Positions 25,408-35,272 are shown, numbered from the stretch's first letter. The stretch: 64,000 nucleotides of DNA from AWTP1-13 sp963827545 (GCA_963827545.1 CAWHBI010000025.1:1-64000); one strand, 5' to 3'. The notes: generated from the letters alone by a model not told the origin. Made by a program: numbers and translations.

Positions 25408-25871
25408 CCGGCATGACGGCCAAGCCTCGAGTGACGATCTACACCGACGGAGCGTGCGCTGGAAACCCCGGCCCCGGAGGGTGGGGCGCCATCCTGATCT
25501 CAGCCGGGCATCGCAAGGAGCTCTCCGGCGGCGAGGCGGCGACCACCAACAACCGCATGGAGCTCATGGCGGCCATCTCGGCACTCGAGGCGCTGAAGCG
25601 GCCCTCGCGCGTCTCTCTCCACACCGATTCCGAATACGTGCAAAAGGGCATCAGCTCGTGGATCCACGGCTGGAAGCGCAAAGGCTGGCGGACCGGCGCA
25701 GGCTCGCCGGTGAAGAACGTCGAGCTGTGGAAACGGCTCGAGGCGGCCCAGCTCGCTCACGAGGTCGAGTGGCACTGGGTTCGCGGTCACGCCGGCCACG
25801 CCGAGAACGAGCGGGCCGACGAGTTGGCACGCGCAGGAATGCAACCGTTCCTCACCAAGCGGCGGGCGTGA
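25404..25871 (+). CDS. rnhA: Ribonuclease HI
   Basis: RNase HI, 155 residues, cleaves RNA in RNA-DNA hybrids. The catalytic acids are Asp15 in TIYTDGACAGNPGPGGWG, Glu53 in NNRMELMAAI, Asp75 in LHTDSEYV and an Asp near 140 in ENERADELARAG; the His of WVRGHAGHAENE is also in place. The basic handle KGISSWIHGWKRKGWRTG is present. The gene follows thrB with an ATGA overlap, an arrangement common in Alphaproteobacteria. Confidence 0.95.
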   Translation: MTGMTAKPRVTIYTDGACAGNPGPGGWGAILISAGHRKELSGGEAATTNNRMELMAAISALEALKRPSRVSLHTDSEYVQKGISSWIHGWKRKGWRTGAGSPVKNVELWKRLEAAQLAHEVEWHWVRGHAGHAENERADELARAGMQPFLTKRRA

Positions 25872-25963
25872 CCAACCCCTCCGTCCGTTGCTGGCCGCGC
25901 CGCTATGGACGCGAGCGCATCGAGCGAGCACATTTCAACGAAGCGCCCGCAGACATGCCGGCT

Positions 25964-26191
25964 TCACTTTTTTGCCTTGTCGGCCTTCGCCAGGTCTCTC
26001 TTGCACTTGGACCGGAAATCCCTGCGTGCCTGGCCGTGCAGGTTCTTCGCATCCGCTTGCTTGGAGCACTCGATAGATGCCGCGGTCCGCGGTTTGGCCT
26101 TGTCCTTATCCTTGTCCTGAGCCAGGGCTGCGGTGATCGAGAACGCCAGCGTCGCCACGCCAGCAAGCAACATGAATTGTTTCATCGCCAT
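25964..26191 (-). CDS. PsiF-repeat periplasmic protein
   Basis: A 75-residue secreted protein: signal peptide (MKQFMLLAGVATLAFSITAALA) then a Lys/Asp-rich linker and one PsiF repeat, CSKQADAKNLHGQARRDFRSKCKRDL. PsiF was named for phosphate-starvation induction in E. coli; the function remains unknown. The conserved Cys pair could form a disulfide in the periplasm. It is monocistronic, with GGAGATGGCG before the start. Confidence 0.8.
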   Translation of the reverse strand: MAMKQFMLLAGVATLAFSITAALAQDKDKDKAKPRTAASIECSKQADAKNLHGQARRDFRSKCKRDLAKADKAKK

Positions 26192-26326
26192 CTCCTGTGT
26201 CGCGTTCCCCCAACGCAGCGGGTGCCACCTTTTGGCCCGCTAATGTGAATGGCGGATGAACACCACGGAGCCAGCCGCGATCGGGGCGGCGTAGTCAGCG
26301 CGACCGGTGCTCCTCAGGTTGCCGGC

Positions 26327-27301
26327 TCACTGATACTTGAAGACCTGGATGATGGCAGGTCCCAGGATCACGACGAACAGCACCGGCAGGAAGAACACGA
26401 TCATCGGCACCGTGAGCTTGGGCGGAAGGGCGGCGGCCTTCTTCTCGGCCTCGGCCATGCGCATGTCGCGATTCTCGCGCGCCATGACGCGCAGCGCCTG
26501 GCCCACCGGCGTGCCGTAGCGCTCGGCCTGAATGAGGGCGGTGGCTACCGCCTTGATGCCGGGAATGCCGGTGCGCTTGCCGAGGTTCTCGAAGGCCTGC
26601 CGGCGATCCGACAGATAGGAGAGCTCCGCGGTCGTCAGGCTCAGCTCCTCAGCCAGCTCGAGCGACTGGCTGCCCACTTCACCCGATACCTTCTGGAAAG
26701 CCGCCTCGATCGACATGCCCGACTGCACGCAGATCAGCAGCATGTCGAGGGAGTCCGGGAAAGCGTTCTTGATGGACGTCTGGCGGCGCTGCACCAGGTT
26801 CTCGACGAAGAAGTTGGGAACATAGAAGCCGATGTAGCCGGCGCCAACGGCAAGGCCGAGCTTCACCAGCGGGGGATACTGGAAGTCCTCGACAATGAAG
26901 AGGTACACGAGCGCCATCAGCGCGACGATCAACGGCATCGCCAGGCGGAAGAACATGTAGGTGACGAGCGGCGCCTGCCCGCGCAGGCCGGCCATCTTGA
27001 GCCTGTCGCGCACGTCCTCGGAATCGAACATGCTGCGCAAATTGAAGCGGTCGACGATCTCCTGCATGAAGCCCTTGGGCGCCGTCCTGAGCTTGCCCTG
27101 GCCGTCCTTCTTGGCGAGGTCGGCCAGCCGTGCGGCGCGCATCTTGTCGCGCTCGGTCGCCATGATCTGCATGCGCGCATCGAGCCGGTCGCGGTTCAAG
27201 ACCGGCATCAGCACCGTCAAAGCCGTGGCGAACGCGGCGACCGCCGCAAGCAGGGTCACGACGACCTGAGGCTGCATCAGCGACATGATCGATTCGAACA
27301 T
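26327..27301 (-). CDS. tadC: Tad pilus inner-membrane platform protein TadC
   Basis: A 324-residue T2SS-F-domain protein with three or four transmembrane helices. The F domain is visible as FPDSLDMLLICVQSGMSIEAAF and FENLGKRTGIPGIKAVATALI, with the closing VIVFFLPVLFVVILGP-like helix (VPMIVFFLPVLFVVILGPA). TadC and TadB form the platform on which the TadA ATPase assembles Flp pilin. It is the last gene of the leftward tad operon, 73 bases after tadB. Confidence 0.9.
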   Translation of the reverse strand: MFESIMSLMQPQVVVTLLAAVAAFATALTVLMPVLNRDRLDARMQIMATERDKMRAARLADLAKKDGQGKLRTAPKGFMQEIVDRFNLRSMFDSEDVRDRLKMAGLRGQAPLVTYMFFRLAMPLIVALMALVYLFIVEDFQYPPLVKLGLAVGAGYIGFYVPNFFVENLVQRRQTSIKNAFPDSLDMLLICVQSGMSIEAAFQKVSGEVGSQSLELAEELSLTTAELSYLSDRRQAFENLGKRTGIPGIKAVATALIQAERYGTPVGQALRVMARENRDMRMAEAEKKAAALPPKLTVPMIVFFLPVLFVVILGPAIIQVFKYQ

Positions 27302-27374
27302 GGTCCTACTGCCCGGTGATGTCTGCGCTCGGCTTGCCTCGGCTGCAGCCTGCTCGTTGGCTCGGCACTTGAAC

Positions 27375-28373
27375 TCAATACTTGAAGTTGATCATCTTCC
27401 TCATCACCAGCACGCCGCAGGTCATCCAGCAGCCCGCCGCCGCGAGCAGGAACTGGCCGAAGTTCGTGCTCCACAGCAGCGAGATGTAGGACGGGGTCGT
27501 GATGTAGACGAGGATCATGACGATGAACGGCAAGGCGCCGAGCACGGCCGCCGATGCCTTGGCTTCGGCGGACAGCGCGCGCACCTTGGCTTGCAGGCGC
27601 TTGCGATCGCGCAGCACGCCCGACAGGTTGCCGAGCGCTTCCGAGAGGTTGCCGCCGGCTTGCTGCTGGATGGCAATGACGATGGAGAAGAAGCGCACCT
27701 CGGGCAGCGGCGTGCGTACCATCATGCGCTCGAAGGCCTCGGCGAGCGGAACGCCGACGCGCTGCTGCTCGACCAGCTCGGTGAACTCGCCCGAGATCGG
27801 TTGCGGCGCTTCTCGAGCGATGATGCCCAGGCATTCGATCAGCGGCAGGCCCGACTTGACGCCGCGCACGATTATGTCGATGGCGTTGGCGAACTCGTCG
27901 ATGAACTTGAACTGCCGCCGCTTGGTCAGGCGCGCAAGGATCCAGCGCGGCAGCCCCAGCACCCCGACGAAAGAGCCGAGAATCGGCACGATCACCGGCA
28001 GGTTTGGGGCCGTCACCCAGATGCTGGCGCCGACGATCAGCCCGCCCACCACGCTTGCGATCCAGAACATGCGGGGCTCGACGTCGAGACCGGCCCGCTG
28101 CAGACGCAGCCGCAGCGAAACCTTCTCGCGCTGCTTTTGCCTGTCCTCCAGTTCCTTGAGCGTGTCGGCGACCTGGCGGCGGCGGTTGCTGGTGGTCTCC
28201 GCCTGCTGCTTGAGGGCGATGCGCCTGCCCTTGTTGTCCGTCGCCGCCTGGATGCGCTTGTCCGTGCGGCGCGCGCCGGAAAGATAGGGAGACAGGATCA
28301 GGTACACGACCGCGCCCACCGACGCGGCGGCGAGCGCGAGCAGGCCGGCCAGCAGCAGGTCGTTGCTATCCAC
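27375..28373 (-). CDS. tadB: Tad pilus inner-membrane platform protein TadB
   Basis: A 332-residue T2SS-F protein. An N-terminal helix (DLLLAGLLALAAASVGAVVYLI) is followed by a basic coiled region (RRRQVADTLKELEDRQKQREK). The F domain has LPLIECLGIIAREAPQPISGEF and GGNLSEALGNLSGVLRDRK. It partners TadC. The start lies inside the last codons of tadA (8-base overlap), so translation of the two is coupled. Confidence 0.9.
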   Translation of the reverse strand: MDSNDLLLAGLLALAAASVGAVVYLILSPYLSGARRTDKRIQAATDNKGRRIALKQQAETTSNRRRQVADTLKELEDRQKQREKVSLRLRLQRAGLDVEPRMFWIASVVGGLIVGASIWVTAPNLPVIVPILGSFVGVLGLPRWILARLTKRRQFKFIDEFANAIDIIVRGVKSGLPLIECLGIIAREAPQPISGEFTELVEQQRVGVPLAEAFERMMVRTPLPEVRFFSIVIAIQQQAGGNLSEALGNLSGVLRDRKRLQAKVRALSAEAKASAAVLGALPFIVMILVYITTPSYISLLWSTNFGQFLLAAAGCWMTCGVLVMRKMINFKY

Positions 28374-29847
28374 GCTGATCCCCCATGGGATTGCCGCGCG
28401 GGTCGTGCACCTCTGCCGCAGACAAGGCCTCGGCCAGTCGCTTGGTCTCGCCGTAGTACTCGGCGCGCTCCCAGAAGCGCGGACGGGCGATGCCGGTCGA
28501 GCGGTGGCGCCCGACGATCTTTTCCTGCGCGTCCTCGCCGGTGATCTCGAACACGATCAGGTTCTGCAGCGTGACGACCTCGCCCTCCATGCCCATCACC
28601 TCGGTGACGTGTGTGATCTTGCGCGATCCGTCGCGCAAGCGCGAGGCCTGGATGATGACGTCGATCGAGCCCGTGATCATCTCGCGGATGGTCTTGGGCG
28701 GCAGCTGGAAGCCGCCCATCATGATCATCGACTCCAGGCGGCTGATGGCCTCGCGCGGGCTGTTGGCATGCAGCGTGCCCATCGAGCCGTCATGACCCGT
28801 GTTCATCGCCTGCAACAGGTCGAAGGCCTCCGGTCCGCGCACCTCGCCGACGATGATGCGCTCGGGCCGCATGCGCAGGCAGTTCCTGACCAGGTCGCGC
28901 ATGGTGATCTCGCCCTCGCCCTCGAGGTTGGGCGGGCGCGTCTCCAGCCGCACCACGTGTGGCTGCTGCAGCTGCAGCTCGGCGGAGTCCTCGCAGGTGA
29001 TGATGCGCTCGTCGTGGTCGATCGACCCGGTCATGCAGTTGAGCAGCGTCGTCTTGCCCGAGCCCGTACCGCCCGAGATCAGCACGTTGCAGCGTACGCG
29101 GCCGATGATCTCCAGGATGGTCTTGGTTTCGGGCGTGATCGATTTGTACTTGACCAGCTGCTCGAGCTTGAGCCGGTCCTTCTTGAACTTGCGGATGGTG
29201 AGCGTCGGCCCGTCGATGGAGAGCGGCGGGGCGATGACGTTGACGCGGCTGCCGTCTGGCAGGCGCGCGTCGCAGATCGGGCTCGATTCGTCGACGCGCC
29301 GGCCCACCTGGCTGACGATGCGCTGGCAGATGTTCATCAGCTGCGCATTGTCGGCGAAGCGCACCGGCGTCCGCTGCACCTTGCCGGCGACCTCGATGTA
29401 GGTGGTGTTGGCGCCGTTGACCATGATGTCGGCGATGTCGTCGCGGGCAAGCAGCGGCTCGAGCGGGCCGTAGCCAAGAACATCGTTGCAGATGTCCTCG
29501 AGCAGCTCCTCCTGCTCGGCGATCGACATCACCACGCTCTTGATCTGGATGATCTCGCTGACGATGTCGCGGATCTCCTCGCGCGCCGCCGCGGCTTCCA
29601 GCTTGGCGAGCTGCGTCAGGTCGATGGTATCGATCAGCGCGTTGAAGACCGTGGTCTTGACGTCGTAGTACTCCTCCGAGTGCCGCCGCTCCTGCGCCAC
29701 GGGCTCGGGCGCACGGGCAGGCGCACGCGGCTCGATCGCCGCCACCTTGATCTCGGCGGGCTTGGCTGCGACCGCGGCGACAGCCGCCTCCGGCACGGGC
29801 TGCGGCCGGCGCGGCGCGGGGGAGTCGGTGGAACGCTTGCCGAACAT
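28366..29847 (-). CDS. cpaF: Tad pilus ATPase TadA (CpaF)
   Basis: A 493-residue secretion ATPase of the VirB11/CpaF group. After a Pro/Ala-rich N-terminus it has the N-terminal helical domain (PLLARDDIADIMVNGANT), Walker A GGTGSGKTT at about 259-267, the acidic box ITCEDSAELQL, the His box PHVVRLETRPPN and Walker B-like RPERIIVGEVRGPE, then MNTGHDGSMGTLHAN. It powers pilus assembly from the cytosol. It lies between cpaE (11 bases) and tadB (overlap). Confidence 0.95.
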   Translation of the reverse strand: MFGKRSTDSPAPRRPQPVPEAAVAAVAAKPAEIKVAAIEPRAPARAPEPVAQERRHSEEYYDVKTTVFNALIDTIDLTQLAKLEAAAAREEIRDIVSEIIQIKSVVMSIAEQEELLEDICNDVLGYGPLEPLLARDDIADIMVNGANTTYIEVAGKVQRTPVRFADNAQLMNICQRIVSQVGRRVDESSPICDARLPDGSRVNVIAPPLSIDGPTLTIRKFKKDRLKLEQLVKYKSITPETKTILEIIGRVRCNVLISGGTGSGKTTLLNCMTGSIDHDERIITCEDSAELQLQQPHVVRLETRPPNLEGEGEITMRDLVRNCLRMRPERIIVGEVRGPEAFDLLQAMNTGHDGSMGTLHANSPREAISRLESMIMMGGFQLPPKTIREMITGSIDVIIQASRLRDGSRKITHVTEVMGMEGEVVTLQNLIVFEITGEDAQEKIVGRHRSTGIARPRFWERAEYYGETKRLAEALSAAEVHDPRGNPMGDQRG

Positions 29848-29858
29848 CTACGGGCTCC

Positions 29859-31163
29859 TCAGCGCTTGAGCTTGAATCTTTCGAACAGGGGCGCCAGCGG
29901 CGATGGCTTCCTCTCCTCCTTCTGCTCCTTTCGGTGCGCCAGCGTCAGCGCCAGCTCCCGGAACTGCTGCGCCGCCTTCGCCTTGCCGGAGAATTCCTCG
30001 ATCATCTGCCCGTTGTTGGCGGCGAGGCCGAAGGCTTCGCTGTCGAACTCGATCACCTGCGTCGGGTTGAGGTCGAGCGCAGCCGAGAACTCCTTGACGG
30101 AGATCTCGGGCCGCTTTGGCATCTTGGCCATGTTGATGACGAGATGCGGCGGCCCGTCGTTGTTGCGGTTCTGCTTCAGCAGGTCGATGAGGTTCTTGGC
30201 ATTGCGCAGGTTGGCCAGATCAGGCACGGCGGTGATGACGATCTCGTCGGCCTGCAGCATCACCCGCTTCACCCAAGGCGTCCACGTGTGGGGCAGATCG
30301 ACGGCCACGAAGGGAACGTTCTGGCGCACGATGTCGAGCACGATGTCGCAGGCATCGGCGGAAATGTCGTAGTCGCGGTCCAGAACCACGGGCGCCGCGA
30401 ATATGCTCAAGCGCTCCGAGCACTTGGTGAGCAGCCGATCGAGCAGCACCTCGTCGAGCCGCTCCGGGCTCTGCAGCGCCTCGGCGATGCCCTGCACCGG
30501 GTCCTGGTTGAAGTCGAGGCCCGTGGTGCCGAAAGCGAGATCGAGATCGGCCACCACCACGTTGGATTTCAGCACCTCCGACATGGACCAGGCCGCGTTG
30601 TGACACACGGTGCTGGAGCCGACGCCGCCCTTGGCGCCGATGAAGGCGATGACATTGCCGACCGGGTCGGTATCGGGATTGTTGTAGAGGCTCGACAGGG
30701 CCTCGATGAATTGCACCGGGCCGATGGGAGCGATCAGATACTCGCTCACCCCCCGCTTGAGCAGCTCGCGATAGAGCACGACGTCGTTCGTGTGACCGAT
30801 GACCACCACTTTGGTGCCGGCATCGCAGGACTCGGCCAGCCGATCGAGCTCGCCCAGCATTTGCGTGCGCGGCAGGGTGGTCTCGATGATGATGAGGTTC
30901 GGCGTCGGGCTCTCGAGGTAGTGCGCAACGGCCGCCGGCGCCCCGCCCATGTGCACGCTGACGTGCGACTTGGCCAGGCGGCGGTCGGCGGTGGCCGCCT
31001 GCAGCGCCTCGGCCGTCTTGGGCTCCTCGCAGAACGCCTGAATGGAGATGCGCGGGATCGGCCGCGCTTTCGGCGGCGCGGGAGCATCGTGCGCTTCCGC
31101 GTCCGCAACCAGCTCGCGGCCCGTCTGACCTTCCTCGGCGACCGAAACTGCCTGCTTGCTCAT
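29859..31163 (-). CDS. cpaE: Tad pilus localisation ATPase CpaE (TadZ)
   Basis: A 434-residue protein with an atypical receiver-like N-terminal domain (about residues 40-160) and a MinD/ParA-type ATPase domain. The deviant Walker A reads AFIGAKGGVGSSTVCHNAAW and the following switch region VVVADLDLAFGTTGLDFN. TadZ/CpaE directs the pilus machine to the cell pole. The C-terminal 20 residues are basic. It is coupled closely to cpaF and cpaD (11 and 12 bases). Confidence 0.92.
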   Translation of the reverse strand: MSKQAVSVAEEGQTGRELVADAEAHDAPAPPKARPIPRISIQAFCEEPKTAEALQAATADRRLAKSHVSVHMGGAPAAVAHYLESPTPNLIIIETTLPRTQMLGELDRLAESCDAGTKVVVIGHTNDVVLYRELLKRGVSEYLIAPIGPVQFIEALSSLYNNPDTDPVGNVIAFIGAKGGVGSSTVCHNAAWSMSEVLKSNVVVADLDLAFGTTGLDFNQDPVQGIAEALQSPERLDEVLLDRLLTKCSERLSIFAAPVVLDRDYDISADACDIVLDIVRQNVPFVAVDLPHTWTPWVKRVMLQADEIVITAVPDLANLRNAKNLIDLLKQNRNNDGPPHLVINMAKMPKRPEISVKEFSAALDLNPTQVIEFDSEAFGLAANNGQMIEEFSGKAKAAQQFRELALTLAHRKEQKEERKPSPLAPLFERFKLKR

Positions 31164-31175
31164 GTTGAACCTCGG

Positions 31176-31907
31176 TTATTCGCCCTTGACCTGCACACGC
31201 TCGTCCCCGCCCTTGTCGGCCCCGGTCGTCTTGCCCTGGCGATAGCGGTCGATCACCACGGCGCGCCGGTCGGCATCGGGCGGCTCCATGGTGCGCGGTC
31301 CGAGCAGATCCGCCGGATTGGCGATCTGCGCAGCCAGATTGTGCTGCTGCGCGCAACCGAAATTCGGGTAGGGCAGGGCGCGCGGATCGTACGCCAGGTT
31401 GGTCGGCCAATGGCCGCACTCGGGGCCCTCGGCGACGTAGCGAAGATAGGCGAAGCGGATAGGCGCGCTCGGATCGCGCCCGCCGTTGTAGGGCTGGACT
31501 GCGATCGTGCTGTCGGAGAACCCGTACTCCCTTACGATCTCGCGCAGGTTTGCGACCGCGCGCATGGCCGCGCCCTCGTTCGGCGAGCCGCTCGGCACCG
31601 CGATCACGAGCTTGCTGTTGCCGTGATCGGTGCTGCGGTAGCGGGCGAGGAAGTCTGAGACTTGCGCGGCCTGGCCCGCAGACAGCCCGACCGCGCCGCT
31701 CGACACACGGATATTCAATGTCGCGGGCTGCTGCGATACCAGGATCGGATGGCGCTGCGACGCATCGACCAGCGTCCAGCCGGCGACATGCACGCCGGGC
31801 TCCTCCATCGTCCTGCACCCGAAAAGTGCCGCGGCGGCAAGCGACACTGCCACAAGCCGCGTCGCGACCGGTCTGAAGCCGGGGACTGCTGCGATCGGAG
31901 AGCTCAT
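31176..31907 (-). CDS. cpaD: Pilus assembly lipoprotein CpaD
   Basis: A 243-residue protein with a lipoprotein-type signal (LVAVSLAAAALFGC) and the CpaD pattern: RHPILVSQQPATLNI, LSAGQAAQVSDFLARYRS, and Cys-containing GPECGHWPTNLAYD and YPNFGCAQQHNLAAQIANPADLLGPR. CpaD assists the CpaC secretin at the outer membrane. It follows cpaC by 21 bases. Confidence 0.9.
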   Translation of the reverse strand: MSSPIAAVPGFRPVATRLVAVSLAAAALFGCRTMEEPGVHVAGWTLVDASQRHPILVSQQPATLNIRVSSGAVGLSAGQAAQVSDFLARYRSTDHGNSKLVIAVPSGSPNEGAAMRAVANLREIVREYGFSDSTIAVQPYNGGRDPSAPIRFAYLRYVAEGPECGHWPTNLAYDPRALPYPNFGCAQQHNLAAQIANPADLLGPRTMEPPDADRRAVVIDRYRQGKTTGADKGGDERVQVKGE

Positions 31908-31928
31908 GTTCCTGTCCTCAATGTCCCA

Positions 31929-33596
31929 CTATTCGACGATGAACCCGTAGTCGCCCCTAAGACCACCGGGCGGCAGCTCCTTGCCGCGGCCATAGACGCG
32001 GTTGATGTGGCCGAGGAAGTTGGCTTTCAGGTCCGAGGCAGGGGCCAGGCCATCATCGGGCCGGGCCAGGTTGCGGCGCGCGGTCGGCCGCACCACGTAC
32101 GGCGTCACGATCACGACCAGCTCGGTCTCGTGCCTCGAGAAGTCGCGGCTGCGGAAGAGCGTGCCAAGCACGGGCACGTCCTTGAGTACCGGGAAGCCGT
32201 CGATGTTCTGACGCGTGTCCTCGGAGATGAGGCCGGCGAGGGCCAGCGACCCTCCGGACGGCAGCTCGACCGTGGATTTGGCCTGTCGCTTCTTCAGCGC
32301 AGGGATGGTGATGCTGGACAGCGTGACGGAGCCGGCGTCGGTGAGCTCGCTCACCTCCGTCTCGATCTTCAGGCTGATGCGGCCTTCCGACATCACGACG
32401 GGAGTAAAAGCCAGGCCGACGCCGAATTCCTTGAACTGGACGGAGAGCTTGCCGGTGCTGTCCACGATCGGGATCGGATATTCGCCGCCGGCCAGGAACT
32501 TTGCGGTCTCGCCCGATACAGCCGTCAGGTTGGGTTCCGCCAGCGTGCGGACGAGACCATCGCGCTCCAGCGCACGCAGCGCGTTGGTGATGTTCGTGTT
32601 GCCCCCGCTGAAGGAATTCGTCACTCCCGCGTTGCCGAAGGCCCCATTGGGACCGCTGTTGTAGTTGCAGAGCACGCCAGATGTCGCGCACGACACCGTG
32701 CCGCCTGCCGCCAGGGCGGTGGTGCCGAGGCCGGGGATCGGCAGCTTGCCGAGACCGGCGGCTGCCGTCAGAGGCAGGGCGTTCTCGCTCAGAATGGCGG
32801 TCGAGAAGTTGCCGGACGTGATGACGGCGCCGAGATTGATGCCGAATTGCTTGAGGATCGTGCGCTGGACCTCGGCGACGGTCACCTTCAGCATCACCTG
32901 CTCCTCCCCCTCGATGGTGAGCAGATTGATGACGAGGTCGCTCTTCTTGCTGGAGGTGGCCTGCTGACCCTGCCCGGCCTGGGACTGGGAGTCCGTCTCG
33001 GTGGTAGCGCTGCCGCCCCTGGTGGTGGTGGAGGAGGACGAGCTGATCGCATTCCGGTTGGCCTGCGCAAACTGGAAGGCGATGTCACCGGCGCGCGTCG
33101 CATCGATCGGCGTGCGCACGACGCCGGTCAGCACGATGGCGTTGCCCGCCATCTCCGACTTGACGTTCGATCCGGGGATGAAGCGCCTGACCAGCTCGTC
33201 GAGCGCGCTCAGATCCGCGCCCACCGACACCTCGAGGGTGAGCACCTGCTTGCCCTGGGTGTCAAAGAAGAAGGCGTTGGTCTGGCCCACCTTCTTGGCG
33301 ATCAGAAACACCCGGTTCGACGACTGCACGACGGCGTCCATCCTCTCGGGGTCCGAGACGAGCACGTCCCTGAGCTCGAAGGGGAACTGGACGAGCACCG
33401 ACTTGCTGGCGCCGAGGGAGAGCTTGGTCGTCATCGGGAAGGGGCCGCGAGCGGGCACCTGCAGCACGGAATTGTTTACGCCATCCCCGGTGCGCCCAGG
33501 CAAGCGATCGGCGGAAACCGCGGCAATTGGCACGGCTGCAATTCCGACCGCCGCGAGCAGCAATACCCGCGTGATCCCTCTCCAAAGCATTCGCAT
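31929..33596 (-). CDS. cpaC: Tad pilus outer-membrane secretin CpaC (RcpA)
   Basis: A 555-residue secretin subunit. A signal peptide (LLLAAVGIAAVPIAAVSA) is followed by an N-terminal BON/T2SS-N-like domain with LSLGASKSVLVQFPFELRDV and VFLIAKKVGQTNAFFFD. The secretin core shows VMLKVTVAEVQRTILKQFG, DGLVRTLAEPNLTAVSGETA and the VPVLGTLFRSRDFSRHETEL C-terminal signature. It forms the outer-membrane pilus pore. I used the ATG at 33596, with AAGAAGGTTG upstream; the longer frame is not supported. Confidence 0.93.
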   Translation of the reverse strand: MRMLWRGITRVLLLAAVGIAAVPIAAVSADRLPGRTGDGVNNSVLQVPARGPFPMTTKLSLGASKSVLVQFPFELRDVLVSDPERMDAVVQSSNRVFLIAKKVGQTNAFFFDTQGKQVLTLEVSVGADLSALDELVRRFIPGSNVKSEMAGNAIVLTGVVRTPIDATRAGDIAFQFAQANRNAISSSSSTTTRGGSATTETDSQSQAGQGQQATSSKKSDLVINLLTIEGEEQVMLKVTVAEVQRTILKQFGINLGAVITSGNFSTAILSENALPLTAAAGLGKLPIPGLGTTALAAGGTVSCATSGVLCNYNSGPNGAFGNAGVTNSFSGGNTNITNALRALERDGLVRTLAEPNLTAVSGETAKFLAGGEYPIPIVDSTGKLSVQFKEFGVGLAFTPVVMSEGRISLKIETEVSELTDAGSVTLSSITIPALKKRQAKSTVELPSGGSLALAGLISEDTRQNIDGFPVLKDVPVLGTLFRSRDFSRHETELVVIVTPYVVRPTARRNLARPDDGLAPASDLKANFLGHINRVYGRGKELPPGGLRGDYGFIVE

Positions 33597-33642
33597 GTCT
33601 GGCAACCTTCTTGCCGGCCGAACTGAGATGGACGCAAAAAAC

Positions 33643-34428
33643 TCAGTTGACGCCATACACACGCGACTTTGCGCCGTAGCGCAGAACCTTGATCGTGTTG
33701 CTCTCTTTGTCCCGGGTCCGCTTCTCGTCACCGCCGCCGATGTCGGCGATGCTGCGCAGAGCCAGTGATATTTCGCCTTTGGCGTTCGCGGCCGCCAGCT
33801 CCTCTGTCTGCTGCGGGGTGAGCTCGAGCGTGACGGTGTTGCCCTCCGCGAGCTTCTTGCCCTCGCGGGCCTCGATCAGCTGGCCGATGGCGAGCACCCG
33901 CACGTTGCGGAACAGGGTATCGGACATGTGCTCGTCGCCGCCCGTGCGACCGCGCTTGCGCACAGTCAGGATCACGTCGACGTGGTCGTTGGGCAGGATC
34001 AGCTTGCCCACGCCCGTCTCCTCCTTGATGCGCGTGGATATGGCGCGCATGCCGGCAGGCAGGATGGCGGCCAGCACGCCGCCGTCGCCGGCCTTCACGA
34101 GCTTGTAGGCCGTGATCGGCTCGCCGGGCAGCAGCGGCGAGCGCGCCACCGCGCCCGCGAGGTCGCTGATTGCGTTCGGGCGCGCAGTGCGCTGGATGTA
34201 GCTGGGGCTCAGCGCGCCCTGCGGCCAATCCTGCCAGCGCAGGCTCTCGGGCCCGGCAACCTGTCCAAGCCCGATATCGGTCTTTGCCACCAGCACCTGC
34301 GTGGTGTTGGTCGTGACTTCCTGCGTCACGATCCTGGCTGGCTTGTTGACGAGGCTCTTGACGCCGAAGAAGGCGCCGAGGCCGCACACGCCCGCGATGG
34401 CCACTCCCAGCAATTGTGCCCGTTTCAT
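33643..34428 (-). CDS. cpaB: Pilus assembly protein CpaB (RcpC)
   Basis: A 261-residue protein with an N-terminal membrane anchor (LLGVAIAGVCGLGAFFG) and an SAF-type domain: TTQVLVAKTDIGLGQV, LLPGEPITAYKLV and RAISTRIKEETGVGKLILPNDHVDVILTV. CpaB/RcpC lies in the periplasm and is thought to support the secretin. It starts the main cpa block, 46 bases before cpaC and 153 bases after cpaA. Confidence 0.92.
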   Translation of the reverse strand: MKRAQLLGVAIAGVCGLGAFFGVKSLVNKPARIVTQEVTTNTTQVLVAKTDIGLGQVAGPESLRWQDWPQGALSPSYIQRTARPNAISDLAGAVARSPLLPGEPITAYKLVKAGDGGVLAAILPAGMRAISTRIKEETGVGKLILPNDHVDVILTVRKRGRTGGDEHMSDTLFRNVRVLAIGQLIEAREGKKLAEGNTVTLELTPQQTEELAAANAKGEISLALRSIADIGGGDEKRTRDKESNTIKVLRYGAKSRVYGVN

Positions 34429-34581
34429 CGCGCAGTCGTCCTTTCGCCCCGCGGAGAGGTCGATCCCGATCCGGCCTCAATGTGCGCAACGAATCGTCAA
34501 TGCCCGGTTAATTGCAGGGGCAAATCAGGACGCACCCCGCCCGTTTTCAGGCAAAGGTGAACAGTGTGTTGCCGGCCGGTG

Positions 34582-35085
34582 TCAGCTAATCAGGCTGGCG
34601 AACCACGCCGTGTGCGGGTAGACGCCAAGGGCGCCCGCAGCCAGGGCGATCCCGTACGGGATCCCGGCCTCGGGACTGTGCAGCCGCACGGCCCAGGCTT
34701 CGGCGATCACCGGGCGTGGCAACGGAATCTCACGAAATGTACTGAATGCGCTGGCCAGGAGGGCTCCGGCCATAGCCACGAAGAACAAATACGCAAACAG
34801 GTATTCGAAGCCTACCCAGAGCGCGATTGCAGCCGCCAGCTTGGCATCGCCGCCTCCGATCCACCCCGGGATGAACAGCAGCACGCCCACCGCCAGCACC
34901 AAGAGACCGGCGCCAAGATGATGTGCCATCTGCCAGGGGGCCATGCCTGCAAGCGGCGCCATCACCAGGAACGCCGCCACCAGCACCAGCGAGATGCGGT
35001 TCGGGATCGTCATGGTGAAGAGGTCCATGGCCCCCGCAAAGGCGACGGCAGCGGGAAAGATCGTGAGAACGGCCAACTCGAGCAC
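34582..35085 (-). CDS. cpaA: Prepilin peptidase CpaA (TadV)
   Basis: A 167-residue membrane protease of the A24 family that cleaves the Flp prepilin leader. The two catalytic Asp are visible in AFAGAMDLFTMTIPNRI and WIGGGDAKLAAAIALW. Six hydrophobic segments are present. It starts at a GTG (35085) with CCAGGAGACC upstream; the longer ATG frame is Gly/Arg-rich and lacks such a site. It lies between flp (226 bases) and cpaB. Confidence 0.9.
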   Translation of the reverse strand: MLELAVLTIFPAAVAFAGAMDLFTMTIPNRISLVLVAAFLVMAPLAGMAPWQMAHHLGAGLLVLAVGVLLFIPGWIGGGDAKLAAAIALWVGFEYLFAYLFFVAMAGALLASAFSTFREIPLPRPVIAEAWAVRLHSPEAGIPYGIALAAGALGVYPHTAWFASLIS

Positions 35086-35272
35086 TGTGCGGTCTCCTGG
35101 CCAAGGCAAGAGACGGTGGCCCTGCCCGACCCTGCCGCCCCGACCCTGGCCCCCAACCCTGGCCACTAGAATACCGCACGACCATCAAGCGGCGGTTAAG
35201 GCCAGGGGGAACGGCGAAGCTGTGGTGCAAACAGAAGGAGGCCGGCTGCTGGCGCAGACGGCCTCGAAGCGC

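Noticed and set aside
30220..31818. 532-codon minus frame across cpaE and cpaD
   Set aside because: It is out of frame with both cpa genes, Arg-rich, and carries no family motif.
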